Part shown: positions 8,316 to 17,437 of the stretch, piece after piece | Position numbering within the stretch: position 1 is the stretch's first letter | Layout of the letters: every line of letters starts with the position of its first letter | Assembly: GCF_030503855.1 (NCBI RefSeq) | Contig: NZ_CP129971.1 | Coordinates: 4,154,001 to 4,218,000, forward strand | Source: Marivirga salinae | Lineage (GTDB): Bacteria > Bacteroidota > Bacteroidia > Cytophagales > Cyclobacteriaceae | Direction of reading: 5' to 3' | Length of the DNA stretch: 64,000 bases | The notes under the pieces: model-generated | Database searches by the model: none | The model's input: the letters and a program-made list of their open reading frames with translations, nothing else | Told to the model about the DNA's origin: nothing | Position numbers and translations under genes: made by a program

Positions 8316-8542
8316 AAAAAAAAGAAATAGATAATGAAGGATATATTCTTGAATAAATTTCTGTTATGATTTCTTTTTTTAATCTTTTTTATCTGTTGTG
8401 GTGGTTTCAATAATTTTCAGATATCGCTATTCCTGCATTTAAACGCATATCTTACAAAGAATTTCACTAAATTTCAAAAAACTTTACAACCCCACGCAAC
8501 CGTTGGGAACTCAACTGCATCTTGAAGATGTAACCAGCAATA

Positions 8543-9121
8543 ATGAAAGTGTTTATCAACAAATCTAAAACGGAAGAAGACTTAATAGCAGGATGCATTA
8601 AGCAAAAAGCAAGTGCCCAGCGAGCCTTGTTTGACAAATACTCCGGCAGGATGCTAAGCCTTTGCAGACGGTACGTAAAAGACGTTCTGGAAGCAGAGGG
8701 TGTAATGATAATCGCTTTCACAAAAATCTTCGAGCGAATTGAACAGTACACGGGAGAAGGAAATTTTGAAGGCTGGATGAAACGCATCATGGTGAATGAA
8801 TCTTTACAATATCTGAGGAAGCATAAGAACATGCAACTCAACATTGATATTGAAGAAGCACATCATTTACCAAATTTAGATGCCATGGAAGATCACTTGC
8901 AAACGGAAGATTTAATGCAATTGATAGCGGAATTACCGGTGGGCTATAGAACGGTTTTTAACCTCTACGCCATTGAAGGTTTTTCTCATAAGGAGATAGC
9001 CGAACAGTTAAAAATTAATGAAAACACTTCCAAATCACAGTTAAGCAGAGCAAGGGTTTACTTGCAAAAACGCTTAACAGAAATGGAACAAGAAATAGTA
9101 ATAAGTCATGGAAACTCATAA
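8543..9121 (+). CDS. ECF-type RNA polymerase sigma factor (sigma-70 family)
   Basis: 192 residues. Region 2 (about 25-95) contains ALFDKYSGRMLSLCRRYV and the tryptophan-bearing GNFEGWMKRIMVN. Region 4 (about 125-180) contains LPVGYRTVFNLYAIEGFSHKEIA, followed by a helix-turn-helix ending KSQLSRAR. This directs RNA polymerase to a small regulon. The 3' end overlaps the next gene by 14 bp; that gene encodes a single-pass membrane protein, the usual arrangement for sigma and anti-sigma. The third gene encodes an outer-membrane-type protein, perhaps a regulon member or part of the signal path. Confidence 0.9.
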   Translation: MKVFINKSKTEEDLIAGCIKQKASAQRALFDKYSGRMLSLCRRYVKDVLEAEGVMIIAFTKIFERIEQYTGEGNFEGWMKRIMVNESLQYLRKHKNMQLNIDIEEAHHLPNLDAMEDHLQTEDLMQLIAELPVGYRTVFNLYAIEGFSHKEIAEQLKINENTSKSQLSRARVYLQKRLTEMEQEIVISHGNS

Positions 9122-9773
9122 AATAGATCAATTATTCAAGCAAAAATTGAATCGCCATAGCGAGCCAGTTTCAGCCGATGCTTTTGCCAAAGTGCAAGCC
9201 CAAATGAAAGGGAAAAAGCAAAAAAAGGAATTCCCTTGGATGATAGCCGCAAGTGTTAGCATACTTTTAGTTTTATCATTCGGATTGGTATATAATTTTA
9301 ATCAGACAGAAGAGCAAGGCTTGGCAAAAATTGAATTAAATAATTCACAGTTAAGCTTTTCAGGAAATGACATGATAGCAAAGCCTGAAATTGAAAAAGA
9401 AGAACAGGTTCAAAAAACAGTTCCTACGAAAAAGAATATGTTTTCAAAACCAGCTCAAGAATCTTCTCCAGCTAAGCTAGTGGAAGAGGACTATAGTAGA
9501 ATGGCTTCTATTGAAAAAGTTAGTGGTTTTGAGTCAGACATTAATATTGATCTAATTCCAGAATTAAGACTATCTCCACAAAAGCATGAAAACATAGTGA
9601 TTGTTGAAATTCATTATGCTTATGCGGATACGAAAAAAGAAGAGAATTTAATAGTAAAGAGTAACAACAAGCTTAAATCACTGGCCAGTGAATTCAGTTT
9701 AGCGGATTTGAGAAGTGCAAAAAACGAATTATTTGCCTCTGCACTTCAATTTAACCGAAAGGATAACAATTAA
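9108..9773 (+). CDS. Single-pass membrane protein, putative anti-sigma factor
   Basis: 221 residues with no close family recognised. A polar N-terminal cytoplasmic part (about 1-42) is followed by one transmembrane helix (about 44-63, WMIAASVSILLVLSFGLVY) and a low-complexity charged periplasmic part. The topology matches short anti-sigma factors, and the gene overlaps the ECF sigma gene by 14 bp and shares its promoter. No zinc-type anti-sigma HxxxCxxC motif is visible, so the mechanism would be of the non-zinc kind. The function is inferred from context. Confidence 0.7.
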   Translation: METHKIDQLFKQKLNRHSEPVSADAFAKVQAQMKGKKQKKEFPWMIAASVSILLVLSFGLVYNFNQTEEQGLAKIELNNSQLSFSGNDMIAKPEIEKEEQVQKTVPTKKNMFSKPAQESSPAKLVEEDYSRMASIEKVSGFESDINIDLIPELRLSPQKHENIVIVEIHYAYADTKKEENLIVKSNNKLKSLASEFSLADLRSAKNELFASALQFNRKDNN

Positions 9774-9793
9774 TAAATTAAAAAAAGACAGAG

Positions 9794-11122
9794 ATGAAAA
9801 ATATAATAAAAATATCAATGATTTTTTGCCTAGGCCTTATGAGTCATTTGGCTAGTGCAAGCGGTTGGAGCTCGGATACTCTAAAAGTGATCCAAGCTAA
9901 TGGTGAAATGGTAAAAATTATCTTGAACAATATTCAAGATAAGGAAGAAGTGAAAGCTTTCAATTTGAAAAAAATAGTAGAAAGTATTTCAGAGAATGCA
10001 GGTGATTTACAGAATGAAGAAGTGCTCATTTCAGGAGAAAATGTAACTTATTTGATTAAGCAATCAGGAGATTACTATTACTTAAGTGAACTGAGCACTA
10101 AAAGTAACGATCGTTATGTAGTCCAAATTTTTGAAACCACTTCTAGGGCAGAATTAGATAAAATTAAAGAAGATGCCTCTAAAAGAGGGATTGACATAGC
10201 ATATGAAAATCTTCAAATTATTAATGGAAAGATAGAAGCCATTACCTTGAAAGTAGATTGCAATGATGGATATTCAGGAACTGCTTCTACTACCAATATG
10301 CCTGAATCTGGCATAGGCTTTATCAGAGATTATTCTGCTAATGCAGATGCTCATTTTCAAATGGGAAAAATTTTCGAGAACAATGATGATGACTCAGATA
10401 ATGATTGGAAAAGTGAATTTAGAAACGGTTTTAAAGATGGTTTTGATACCGCTTTCAATGAGGAAAAAGTAATTGAAAAAGATAGAGATCGATTAGTTAA
10501 GCATGATCATGATATTGATTTTTCAATGGGCTTGAACAACTACTTGAATTCGAACAATCAATTTCCAGATACTGACAACAAAAATTTTACTTTGGATCCT
10601 TTAACTTCTTGGACTTATGGTATTCACTCTAATCATAAAATATCAGTTAGCCCATATGTAAAGTTCAATTTCCAACTGGGATTATTATGGAACAATTTCG
10701 CCCTAGCTGACAATAACTATCAGTTTATCAAAGGTCCGGAAAAAGTAGAATTATTTGATAATGATTTAGAGAGACCTGACATTAGCCCAACTAGAAGTAA
10801 ATTGAATATCACCTATTTGAATTTAAATGTAGTTCCTATGTTCCACTTCGGAAAAAGTAGCAATGCATTCAGAATTGGTGCAGGTCCGTTTGGAAGTTAC
10901 AGAATTGCGAGTAAATCAAAATTCAAATATGATGATAAAGGCAAGGATGTTGTAAAAAACAATTTCCATATCAATAACTGGAAATATGGCATTAAAGCTC
11001 AAGTGGGATGGAAAGGAGTAGATTTATTCGCTACTTACGACTTGAGTCCAATTTTCATAGAAGATAGAGGACCAGAAGCTGACTATCCTCTAAGAGCTAT
11101 ATCTTTTGGGGTGATCTTCTAA
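9794..11122 (+). CDS. Secreted protein with C-terminal outer-membrane beta-barrel-like domain, sigma-operon third gene
   Basis: 442 residues. A signal peptide (hydrophobic 7-20, cleavage near ASA-S) is followed by an alpha/beta N-terminal part (about 30-200). There is then an acidic, highly charged linker (about 195-245, rich in D and N). The C-terminal region (about 245-442) alternates aromatic beta strands and ends in SFGVIF, consistent with an outer-membrane barrel terminating in Phe. No named family recognised. It follows the putative anti-sigma gene by 20 bp and is followed by a terminator, making a three-gene operon. Confidence 0.65.
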   Translation: MKNIIKISMIFCLGLMSHLASASGWSSDTLKVIQANGEMVKIILNNIQDKEEVKAFNLKKIVESISENAGDLQNEEVLISGENVTYLIKQSGDYYYLSELSTKSNDRYVVQIFETTSRAELDKIKEDASKRGIDIAYENLQIINGKIEAITLKVDCNDGYSGTASTTNMPESGIGFIRDYSANADAHFQMGKIFENNDDDSDNDWKSEFRNGFKDGFDTAFNEEKVIEKDRDRLVKHDHDIDFSMGLNNYLNSNNQFPDTDNKNFTLDPLTSWTYGIHSNHKISVSPYVKFNFQLGLLWNNFALADNNYQFIKGPEKVELFDNDLERPDISPTRSKLNITYLNLNVVPMFHFGKSSNAFRIGAGPFGSYRIASKSKFKYDDKGKDVVKNNFHINNWKYGIKAQVGWKGVDLFATYDLSPIFIEDRGPEADYPLRAISFGVIF

Positions 11123-11148
11123 AAGATATCTAAGATAATAGATTAAAT

Positions 11149-11182
11149 ACAGTGTAAATTTCGATTTGCACTGTTTTTTTTT
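11149..11182 (+). terminator. Terminator of the ECF sigma operon
   Basis: Stem acagtgtaaat/atttgcactgt (one G-T pair) with a ttcg tetraloop and an uninterrupted run of T, 26 bp after the stop codon. Confidence 0.85.
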
Positions 11183-11302
11183 GTCTTGAATCTATATTAA
11201 ATGTTGTTACATCTATACTATAAAACTTTCTATCGAATAATATATATACTAATAATTAAAGATTGTATATTGAATTTTAATTAAAATCATAATCACCCAT
11301 TT

Positions 11303-11659
11303 ATGTCAACAGAAATCATCAACATCAGTAAACAAGAAGGTAACAATCAATTGTACCTAACAGATAATGAAGGTCATTCCGGTAAAGATAATATCACTAC
11401 CAATGTAAAACCTGGCGATACGGTTACCTGGAAGCTAGTTCCCAATGGAGGAATAGACCAAATCACGGGAATTACTGCAAAACCTGATAGCCAAGATATT
11501 TTTTCAGTGGATCCTGCGCCCGTAAATCCAAATGATCCAGCTTCTGATTGGACAGGAACTGTAAGCCCAGACGCAACAGGCACAGAATCTTATAGTATTG
11601 GGTATAAAATTGGGGATGAACCCTTTATGGATGACCCTATACTAAAAGTGAATAACTAG
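11303..11659 (+). CDS. Hypothetical small protein coupled to a TPR histidine kinase
   Basis: 118 residues, no signal peptide, no recognised family. It is acidic and rich in Asp, Pro, Gly and Thr. Its middle, VKPGDTVTWKLVP, resembles the strand-turn-strand of a small beta-sandwich, so an immunoglobulin- or cupredoxin-like fold without metal ligands is possible. The TAG stop shares its last base with the GTG start of the downstream kinase (TAGTG), and a strong hairpin begins 25 bp after the stop. The tight coupling suggests the protein works with, or is sensed by, that kinase. The function is unknown. Confidence 0.7.
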   Translation: MSTEIINISKQEGNNQLYLTDNEGHSGKDNITTNVKPGDTVTWKLVPNGGIDQITGITAKPDSQDIFSVDPAPVNPNDPASDWTGTVSPDATGTESYSIGYKIGDEPFMDDPILKVNN

Positions 11660-13581
11660 TGTATCTCTCATATAGAAAGATTATAAAAACATCAATACTA
11701 TTCTTAGTATTGATGTTTTTATTTCTAACTTCAATACTTGGACAAAATCAAAATGTAGCTGATAGTCTAAAGGGGGTACTAACAAATTACAGGCAAAAGG
11801 ATACAATAAGACTAGAGTTATTACGTCAGATTTCGACAAATGAAAGAAATCCAAATAAAGCTCTTGAATATGCTGAAAAATTAATACAACTCTCTGAATC
11901 ACTTCAAAGTTCTCTTTATCTTTATAGAGGACATCTTCAGAAAGGGCAGGCTTTAAGGGAAAAAGGAAATTACAAAGAAGCAATAAATTCTTTATTTAAA
12001 GCTGTAAAAGCAGCTGAAAAAGCCAATTATCAAGCTGGAATTGGAGGTTCTTATGTAGCACTTGCGGCTGTTTATGCTGTAAATGAAGACTATAAAAACT
12101 CTTCGCATTATTACAGCAGAGCAATTAAAATTTTACGACAAGAGCAAGATTCCATCACATTGGCTACTGCTTTATTGAATGCAGGAGACGGATTTGTGAA
12201 TACAGGAAAATTAGATTCTGCTCTTCTTTACTTTGAAGAATCAGGCAAGATATTTCAAGAGGTAGAGTATTTAATAGGCACCGCCTACAATCTGGGCAAT
12301 ATGGGAATGGTGCATGCCCTAAAAGGGGAACACAGAATTGCCAAAAACAAAATGGATTTAGCTACTGTCATCTTAAGAGACATGGGTGATTTTTATCCTA
12401 TAGCCATTTATGACCTCTACATAGCTGATATTTACAAAGAAAATAATGATTTAGAACGGGCTATAGAATATGCTCAACATAGTCTAAAAGTTTCTAAAGA
12501 ACATTCATTAAAAGAGCAAATTCGCGATGCCAACCTTAAATTATCCGAATTATATGATGCCCGAAATAATTATCAAAAAGCCTATTTTCATCAAAGTCAG
12601 TATTTAGCTTACCGAGACAGCATTAATAGTGAAGAAAAAATACGGGAAATAGCGGATATGAGAACCGAATATGAGGTCAATCAACGGGAAACTGAGATTC
12701 AGCTATTAAAAACAGAACAAAAAAATCAATATATCATTTCTGCTTCCATGGCTATTATCATTTTGCTTTTGGGTATTTTAACTATTTTATATTACCGCAA
12801 CAGCAGAAGCAGACAAAAGTTAAACTCAAAACTTCAGGAACAGAAAGAAGAAATTGAGGCACAAAGAGATCAATTGGAAAGCATTAATGAAACCCGTGAG
12901 AAATTCCTTTCTATTATTGCCCATGATTTAATGGGGCCTGTGAATTCCTTCAAAGGATTATCTGCCATTATGAAATTGAGCATTGAAAAGGAGGACAAAA
13001 AAGATTTATTGGATATCCACCAGGTTTTAAATAAGACCATTAACAATATGTCGAATTTATTAACCAATTTGCTTGATTGGTCTGTTACACAACAAGGAAG
13101 CATCCCCTATTATCCAGAAAAATTATACGTTCATCCACTAACATCGGAATTAATTGATTTATTCTTTAATACGGCAGAGAATAAAAAAATCAAGTTGAAA
13201 TCTGAAGTAACACCTGATTTGGCAATTTGGGCAGATGAAAATAGTGTTAAAACTATTTTAAGAAATCTGGTGAGTAATGCTTTAAAATTTACTGAGGATG
13301 GTGGATCGATTGAACTTAGTGCAGAGAAAAAAGATGGATTCATAGCTATAAGAGTTAAAGACACTGGCATGGGAATGTCCCAAGAAAAAATAGATATGCT
13401 TTTAGCGGAAGACCACTTTGAAAGAAGCCAAGGCACTAAAGGAGAAAAAGGAATTGGATTAGGACTTCAATTAGTCAAAGAATTTACTCAAATGAATAAG
13501 GGCAAACTAGAAATTGAAAGCAAAATATACAAAGGCACTACTTTTACTGTTTATTTGCCAGATTACAATCAAATTCAATAG
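11659..13581 (+). CDS. Sensor histidine kinase with periplasmic TPR domain
   Basis: 640 residues. The GTG start gives a proper signal peptide (residues 1-28, ending TSILG-Q); starting at the internal ATG (11713) would remove half of it. Tetratricopeptide repeats occupy about 45-320, for example ALREKGNYKEAINSLFKAV. A transmembrane helix lies at about 352-372 and a coiled coil at about 380-415. The HisKA box is IIAHDLMGPVNSF, and the ATPase has NLVSNALKF, DTGMGM and GIGLGLQLV. No receiver or regulator gene is adjacent, so it is an orphan. It is translationally coupled to the small upstream gene. A 17-bp hairpin lies inside codons 9-21. Confidence 0.88.
   Translation: MYLSYRKIIKTSILFLVLMFLFLTSILGQNQNVADSLKGVLTNYRQKDTIRLELLRQISTNERNPNKALEYAEKLIQLSESLQSSLYLYRGHLQKGQALREKGNYKEAINSLFKAVKAAEKANYQAGIGGSYVALAAVYAVNEDYKNSSHYYSRAIKILRQEQDSITLATALLNAGDGFVNTGKLDSALLYFEESGKIFQEVEYLIGTAYNLGNMGMVHALKGEHRIAKNKMDLATVILRDMGDFYPIAIYDLYIADIYKENNDLERAIEYAQHSLKVSKEHSLKEQIRDANLKLSELYDARNNYQKAYFHQSQYLAYRDSINSEEKIREIADMRTEYEVNQRETEIQLLKTEQKNQYIISASMAIIILLLGILTILYYRNSRSRQKLNSKLQEQKEEIEAQRDQLESINETREKFLSIIAHDLMGPVNSFKGLSAIMKLSIEKEDKKDLLDIHQVLNKTINNMSNLLTNLLDWSVTQQGSIPYYPEKLYVHPLTSELIDLFFNTAENKKIKLKSEVTPDLAIWADENSVKTILRNLVSNALKFTEDGGSIELSAEKKDGFIAIRVKDTGMGMSQEKIDMLLAEDHFERSQGTKGEKGIGLGLQLVKEFTQMNKGKLEIESKIYKGTTFTVYLPDYNQIQ
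11684..11725 (+). terminator. Perfect 17-bp hairpin with T-rich tail inside the start of the TPR kinase gene
   Basis: Left arm taaaaacatcaatacta (11684-11700), loop ttct, perfect complement at 11705-11721, then ttattt. It has the form of an intrinsic terminator or attenuator, yet lies within the signal-peptide codons of the kinase, 25 bp after the stop of the 118-residue gene. It probably reduces readthrough into the kinase, or controls it. Confidence 0.6.
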
Positions 13582-13684
13582 GCCCCTAATCTGGTAGCTA
13601 GCAAGGAACTGACAGAGATTAATATTAGCTTGAAATAAGAATCTTTCATTACTGCTATTTCAATTTAGAATTAAATCATTGCCT

Positions 13685-15082
13685 TTAAACCTCAGTCAAT
13701 TTCCATTTCCCTCTTTTGAACCAGATAATTGAAATTATCGCTAAAAGTGCAAAAGCAAAAACAATCCCAAGATAAACGCCATCTGAACCTAAGCCTAAAT
13801 TATGGGCCATGAAATAGGCTAGTGGGATTTGGAAAAGCCAGAAACATACAAAATTGATGACGGTTGGGGTCTTAGTATCCCCTGCTCCATTAAATGCATG
13901 GCTTAATACCATTCCGTACGCAAAGAAAATGTAACCAAAACATATATAGCGAACTGCTTTAATAGCTTCTTTCTTTACAGCTGCCACATCAGTAAAAATT
14001 CCTACAATTTCGTTTGAAAAAACATAAAAAATCAAAGAAACGGTAAAGAGGAAAGCCACATTATAGCGTGCTGCAAGCCATACAGATTTCTCTGCTCTAT
14101 CGGGAAGTTTAGCACCTAAATTTTGCCCAACCAAAGTGGCTGCAGCATTGCTTATTCCAAAGGAAGGGAGAATAGTGAATATTATAATCCTCAAGGCAAT
14201 GGTATAACCAGCCAAAACTTCACTACCGAAATTTGAAATAATCCTAACCAAAAATATCCAGCTAGCGGATTCAATTAAGAACTGCCCAACACCACCCGAA
14301 GCAATCTTTACTATCCGAGTAAGAACAGAAAAGTCAGGTTTGATATGTTGAAAGGAAACGCTGATTACGCCTGTTCCTTTTAATAAATGATAGACTTGAT
14401 ATAAAACGCCTATACTTCTACCGATAGCTGTTGCCACTGCTGCGCCTGTAACGCCCATTGCCGGAACTGGCCCCCAGCCAAAGATAAAAAGTGGATCGAG
14501 CAACATATTTAGAATATTACTAATCCATAAAGCCCGCATGGCAATAGAAGCATTTCCGGCTCCTCGGAATATCCCATTGATCAAAAATAGCAACATGATA
14601 GTACCATTGCTTGCAAATAAAATTTTAGTGTACCACTTGCCTTCTTGTATCAGTTCTTCTTCACCGCCCATTAATCGCAGAACATCCTCACCATAGATAA
14701 ATCCTGCAACACTTAAGACTAAAGAAACCGCCAATGTTAAAATAATGGCTTGAACAGCGGTATGAGAAGCTTCCTTTTTCTTTTTCTCTCCAATTCTTCT
14801 GGCAACCATAGCAGTTGCTGCCATACTTAAGCCTATTCCCAAAGAATAAACAATAGTGATTACAGATTCTGTTAAACCTACTGTAGCCACAGCATTTGTG
14901 CTGACTTGCGCTACAAAAAACACATCTACTACCGCAAAAAGTGATTCCATCACCATTTCCAAAACCATGGGAACTGACAATAGAATAATCGCACGACTAA
15001 TTTTTATATTAGTCAGATCTTCATTAGTGCCTTTTATAGCATATTGAAGGAACAAGACATATTTGCGAATTCTTTGGAGCAT
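13685..15082 (-). CDS. MATE-family multidrug/Na+ efflux transporter
   Basis: 465 residues with about twelve hydrophobic helices in two homologous halves, the full length for the MATE family. Recognisable family features are SVPMVLEMVMESLFAVVDVFFV in the first helix, GLTESVITIVYSLGIGLSMAATAMVARRIG in helix 2, and the second-half equivalents NAAATLVGQNLGA and FNGAGDTKTP. It exports cationic drugs or metabolites in exchange for Na+ or H+; substrates are not predictable. It lies convergent to the TPR kinase gene and divergent from the glycerophosphodiesterase gene, and is probably monocistronic. Confidence 0.92.
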   Translation of the reverse strand: MLQRIRKYVLFLQYAIKGTNEDLTNIKISRAIILLSVPMVLEMVMESLFAVVDVFFVAQVSTNAVATVGLTESVITIVYSLGIGLSMAATAMVARRIGEKKKKEASHTAVQAIILTLAVSLVLSVAGFIYGEDVLRLMGGEEELIQEGKWYTKILFASNGTIMLLFLINGIFRGAGNASIAMRALWISNILNMLLDPLFIFGWGPVPAMGVTGAAVATAIGRSIGVLYQVYHLLKGTGVISVSFQHIKPDFSVLTRIVKIASGGVGQFLIESASWIFLVRIISNFGSEVLAGYTIALRIIIFTILPSFGISNAAATLVGQNLGAKLPDRAEKSVWLAARYNVAFLFTVSLIFYVFSNEIVGIFTDVAAVKKEAIKAVRYICFGYIFFAYGMVLSHAFNGAGDTKTPTVINFVCFWLFQIPLAYFMAHNLGLGSDGVYLGIVFAFALLAIISIIWFKRGKWKLTEV

Positions 15083-15158
15083 TTAAATGCGAATTACGCA
15101 AAAATTTAATAATGAGTTAATTTTAACTAATTAAATTGCTGTATCTTATTTTAAATTG

Positions 15159-16064
15159 ATGAACAAAATGAAAAATCTACTTCTTTTTTGCTTGATACTT
15201 ATGACTTTAGCATGCAACCAAACCCCTGGAACCTACGAAAACATAGATTGGCAAGGTCACAGAGGAGCCAGAGGAGTTTACCCTGAAAATACTTGGGCAG
15301 CATTTCAATATGCAATAGACCAAAATATGACTACTTTAGAAATGGATGTAGTCATTACCCAAGATGAAAAAGTTGTGCTTTCTCATGAACCATTTTTGAA
15401 TCATAAAATTTGCTTAGATACTGCCGGAAATCCAATCAGTGAAGCAGAAGAAAAAGAATGGAACATCTATAAAATGACCTATGAGGATTTAAAAAAATGT
15501 GATTGTGGAAGTATCAAAAATCCTGATTTCCCGCATCAAAAAACAGTAAGCTCTCCAAAGCCATTGCTGTATGATATTATCAAAAAAACGATTGAATATT
15601 GTGAAAAAGAGGGGAAAGAACTCCCTTATATGAATGTGGAAATCAAGTATGAAGATGGCATGCAAAATGAATACCACCCTAAGATCAAGAAATTCAATAA
15701 TCTGGTTTTTAAGGTATTATTTATGGAGTATCCTAAAGAGAAATGGAACATACAATCTTTTGATTTTGATGTATTGAAGCACTTTCACAAAACCTACCCT
15801 AAAGTTCCTTTAGCCGCACTTGTTTATAAAAGCGGAGCATGGGAACAGCAATTTGAAGAATTAGGCTTTACTCCAGCAATTTACAGTCCGTACCATCAAT
15901 TGGTAGATAAAAATATGGTGACAGCACTTCATGAAAAAGGAGTAAAAATTATCCCGTGGACTGTAAACGAGGAAAAAGATGCTTCAAGATTACTTAAAAT
16001 AGGTGTAGATGGCATCATCACAGATTATCCTGAATTAGCGGACAAATTCCGCAATAATCCTTAA
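15159..16064 (+). CDS. Glycerophosphodiester phosphodiesterase, lipoprotein
   Basis: About 301 residues. The N-terminal lipobox LACNQ places it on an envelope membrane. The TIM-barrel GDPD signature follows: GHRGARGVYPENTWAAF, then TLEMDVVITQDEKVVLSHEP with the metal-binding Glu and Asp and the catalytic His pair. The C-terminal WTVNEEKDASRLLKIGVDGIITDYP is the family's conserved end. It hydrolyses glycerophosphodiesters to glycerol 3-phosphate and an alcohol for phospholipid turnover. ATG at 15159 was preferred over TTG at 15156. Confidence 0.92.
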   Translation: MNKMKNLLLFCLILMTLACNQTPGTYENIDWQGHRGARGVYPENTWAAFQYAIDQNMTTLEMDVVITQDEKVVLSHEPFLNHKICLDTAGNPISEAEEKEWNIYKMTYEDLKKCDCGSIKNPDFPHQKTVSSPKPLLYDIIKKTIEYCEKEGKELPYMNVEIKYEDGMQNEYHPKIKKFNNLVFKVLFMEYPKEKWNIQSFDFDVLKHFHKTYPKVPLAALVYKSGAWEQQFEELGFTPAIYSPYHQLVDKNMVTALHEKGVKIIPWTVNEEKDASRLLKIGVDGIITDYPELADKFRNNP

Positions 16065-16144
16065 TTTTGCCTTCTCATTTTAAGAATTAGTGGTTATTTA
16101 AGCCTAATTACTAATTCATAATTACTAATTATTAATTAACAACT

Positions 16145-17149
16145 ATGTCCAACAAAAAATATGATGTCTACGGAATTGGAAATGCCCTAGTAGATATTAT
16201 CACAGAAGTTTCAGAAGAATTTGTACTTGAAAATAAAGTAGAAAAAGGAGTGATGACCTTAGTGGAAGAAGAGCGTCAAGCAGAATTGCTTAATTCCATG
16301 AAAATCACAGAAGAACATATGCAAGGCGGAGGTTCAGCTGCCAACACTTTGGTTGCTGCCAGTCAATTTGGCGCCAAAGGATTTTATTCTTGCAAAGTAG
16401 CTAATGACTTAGAAGGCACTTTCTTTTTAAATGATTTAAAAGCAAATGGTATTGATACTGTTTTAACTCCTGAAACAGCTCCAGTTGGTACAACAGGGAA
16501 AGTTTTGGTAATGACGACCCCTGATGCTGAGCGTACTATGAATACTTTCTTAGGTATAACGGCTGATTTTTCTGAAAAGGAGATTCATGAATATGCTTTG
16601 AAAGATTCAAAATATTTGTATTTGGAAGGTTATTTAGTGACTTCTGAAAGTGGCTTAGCCGCTATGAAAAAAGCCAAGAAAATAGCAGAAGAGAATGGGG
16701 TAAAAACAGCCTTAACATTTTCTGATCCTGCTATGGTTAAGTATTTCAAAGAGCAAATGGAATCTGTAGTAGGCGCTAGCGTAGATTTATTATTCTGTAA
16801 TGAAGAAGAAGCAGCCCTTTTCACAGGAGAAAATGATACTGATAGTATTCGAGAAGAATTGAAAAAAGTAGCGAAGAGATTTGCAATTACTCAAGGTAAA
16901 AACGGAGCTATCATTTATGACGGAGACACTTTTATCGACATAGAACCTTATCAAGTTAAAGCAGTGGACACCAATGGCGCAGGAGATATGTTTGCAGGTG
17001 CGTTTTTATATGCTATTACCAACGGTCATAGTTATGCGGATGCAGGAAAATTAGCTTCTCTGGCAAGTTCAAAAATAGTGACTCAATTTGGCCCGAGATT
17101 AACTTGGCCAGATGCTAAAGAAATTTTGAATAAATGGAAAGTAGAGTAA
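16145..17149 (+). CDS. PfkB-family carbohydrate kinase, adenosine-kinase-like
   Basis: 334 residues. The N-terminal GIGNALVDI and the glycine-rich QGGGSAANTL (substrate lid and di-glycine hinge) are present, as are the anion-hole and catalytic-base motif DTNGAGDMFAGAF and FCNEEEA. Length and N-terminal motif fit the adenosine kinase/ribokinase branch that phosphorylates nucleosides or sugars with ATP. The Bacteroidota homologues are usually annotated as adenosine kinase; the substrate is inferred. Flanking gaps hold degenerate aattactaatt words. A terminator follows at 17257-17290. Confidence 0.87.
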   Translation: MSNKKYDVYGIGNALVDIITEVSEEFVLENKVEKGVMTLVEEERQAELLNSMKITEEHMQGGGSAANTLVAASQFGAKGFYSCKVANDLEGTFFLNDLKANGIDTVLTPETAPVGTTGKVLVMTTPDAERTMNTFLGITADFSEKEIHEYALKDSKYLYLEGYLVTSESGLAAMKKAKKIAEENGVKTALTFSDPAMVKYFKEQMESVVGASVDLLFCNEEEAALFTGENDTDSIREELKKVAKRFAITQGKNGAIIYDGDTFIDIEPYQVKAVDTNGAGDMFAGAFLYAITNGHSYADAGKLASLASSKIVTQFGPRLTWPDAKEILNKWKVE

Positions 17150-17256
17150 TTAATTAGTATATACGAATTAACAATTAGGAATTGAGGTTAACAGTCATTC
17201 AATATGGATGGGGACATTTTCTTGATTCTTAAATTTTTATATTTGAATCGTGACAT

Positions 17257-17290
17257 AAAGCCTTTAGAAGAAATTCTGGAGGCTTTTTTA
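17257..17290 (+). terminator. Terminator downstream of the PfkB kinase gene
   Basis: Stem aaagcctttagaa/ttctggaggcttt (13 bp including two G-T pairs), loop gaaa, then a T run, about 107 bp after the stop codon. Confidence 0.7.
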
Positions 17291-17437
17291 TTTACCTCAA
17301 TATAAACCAGAATTCCCCCTCCTATCCTGTACAAAAACCATCTCCAAAATTTAGGAGTATTCTTTTATACGGATGTAATATTTATACTATATTCGCACAT
17401 AATTTATTACAATAGTTCAAACTAAAACAATCGACTT

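Noticed and set aside
8317..8380. A/T-rich 12-bp inverted arms around a 40-base loop after the esterase gene
   Set aside because: Low-complexity a/t arms with a long loop; could be a weak terminator but chance is likely.
8467..8844. 125-codon minus-strand ORF over the sigma factor gene
   Set aside because: The plus strand there encodes a clear ECF sigma factor; the minus-strand translation has no domain.
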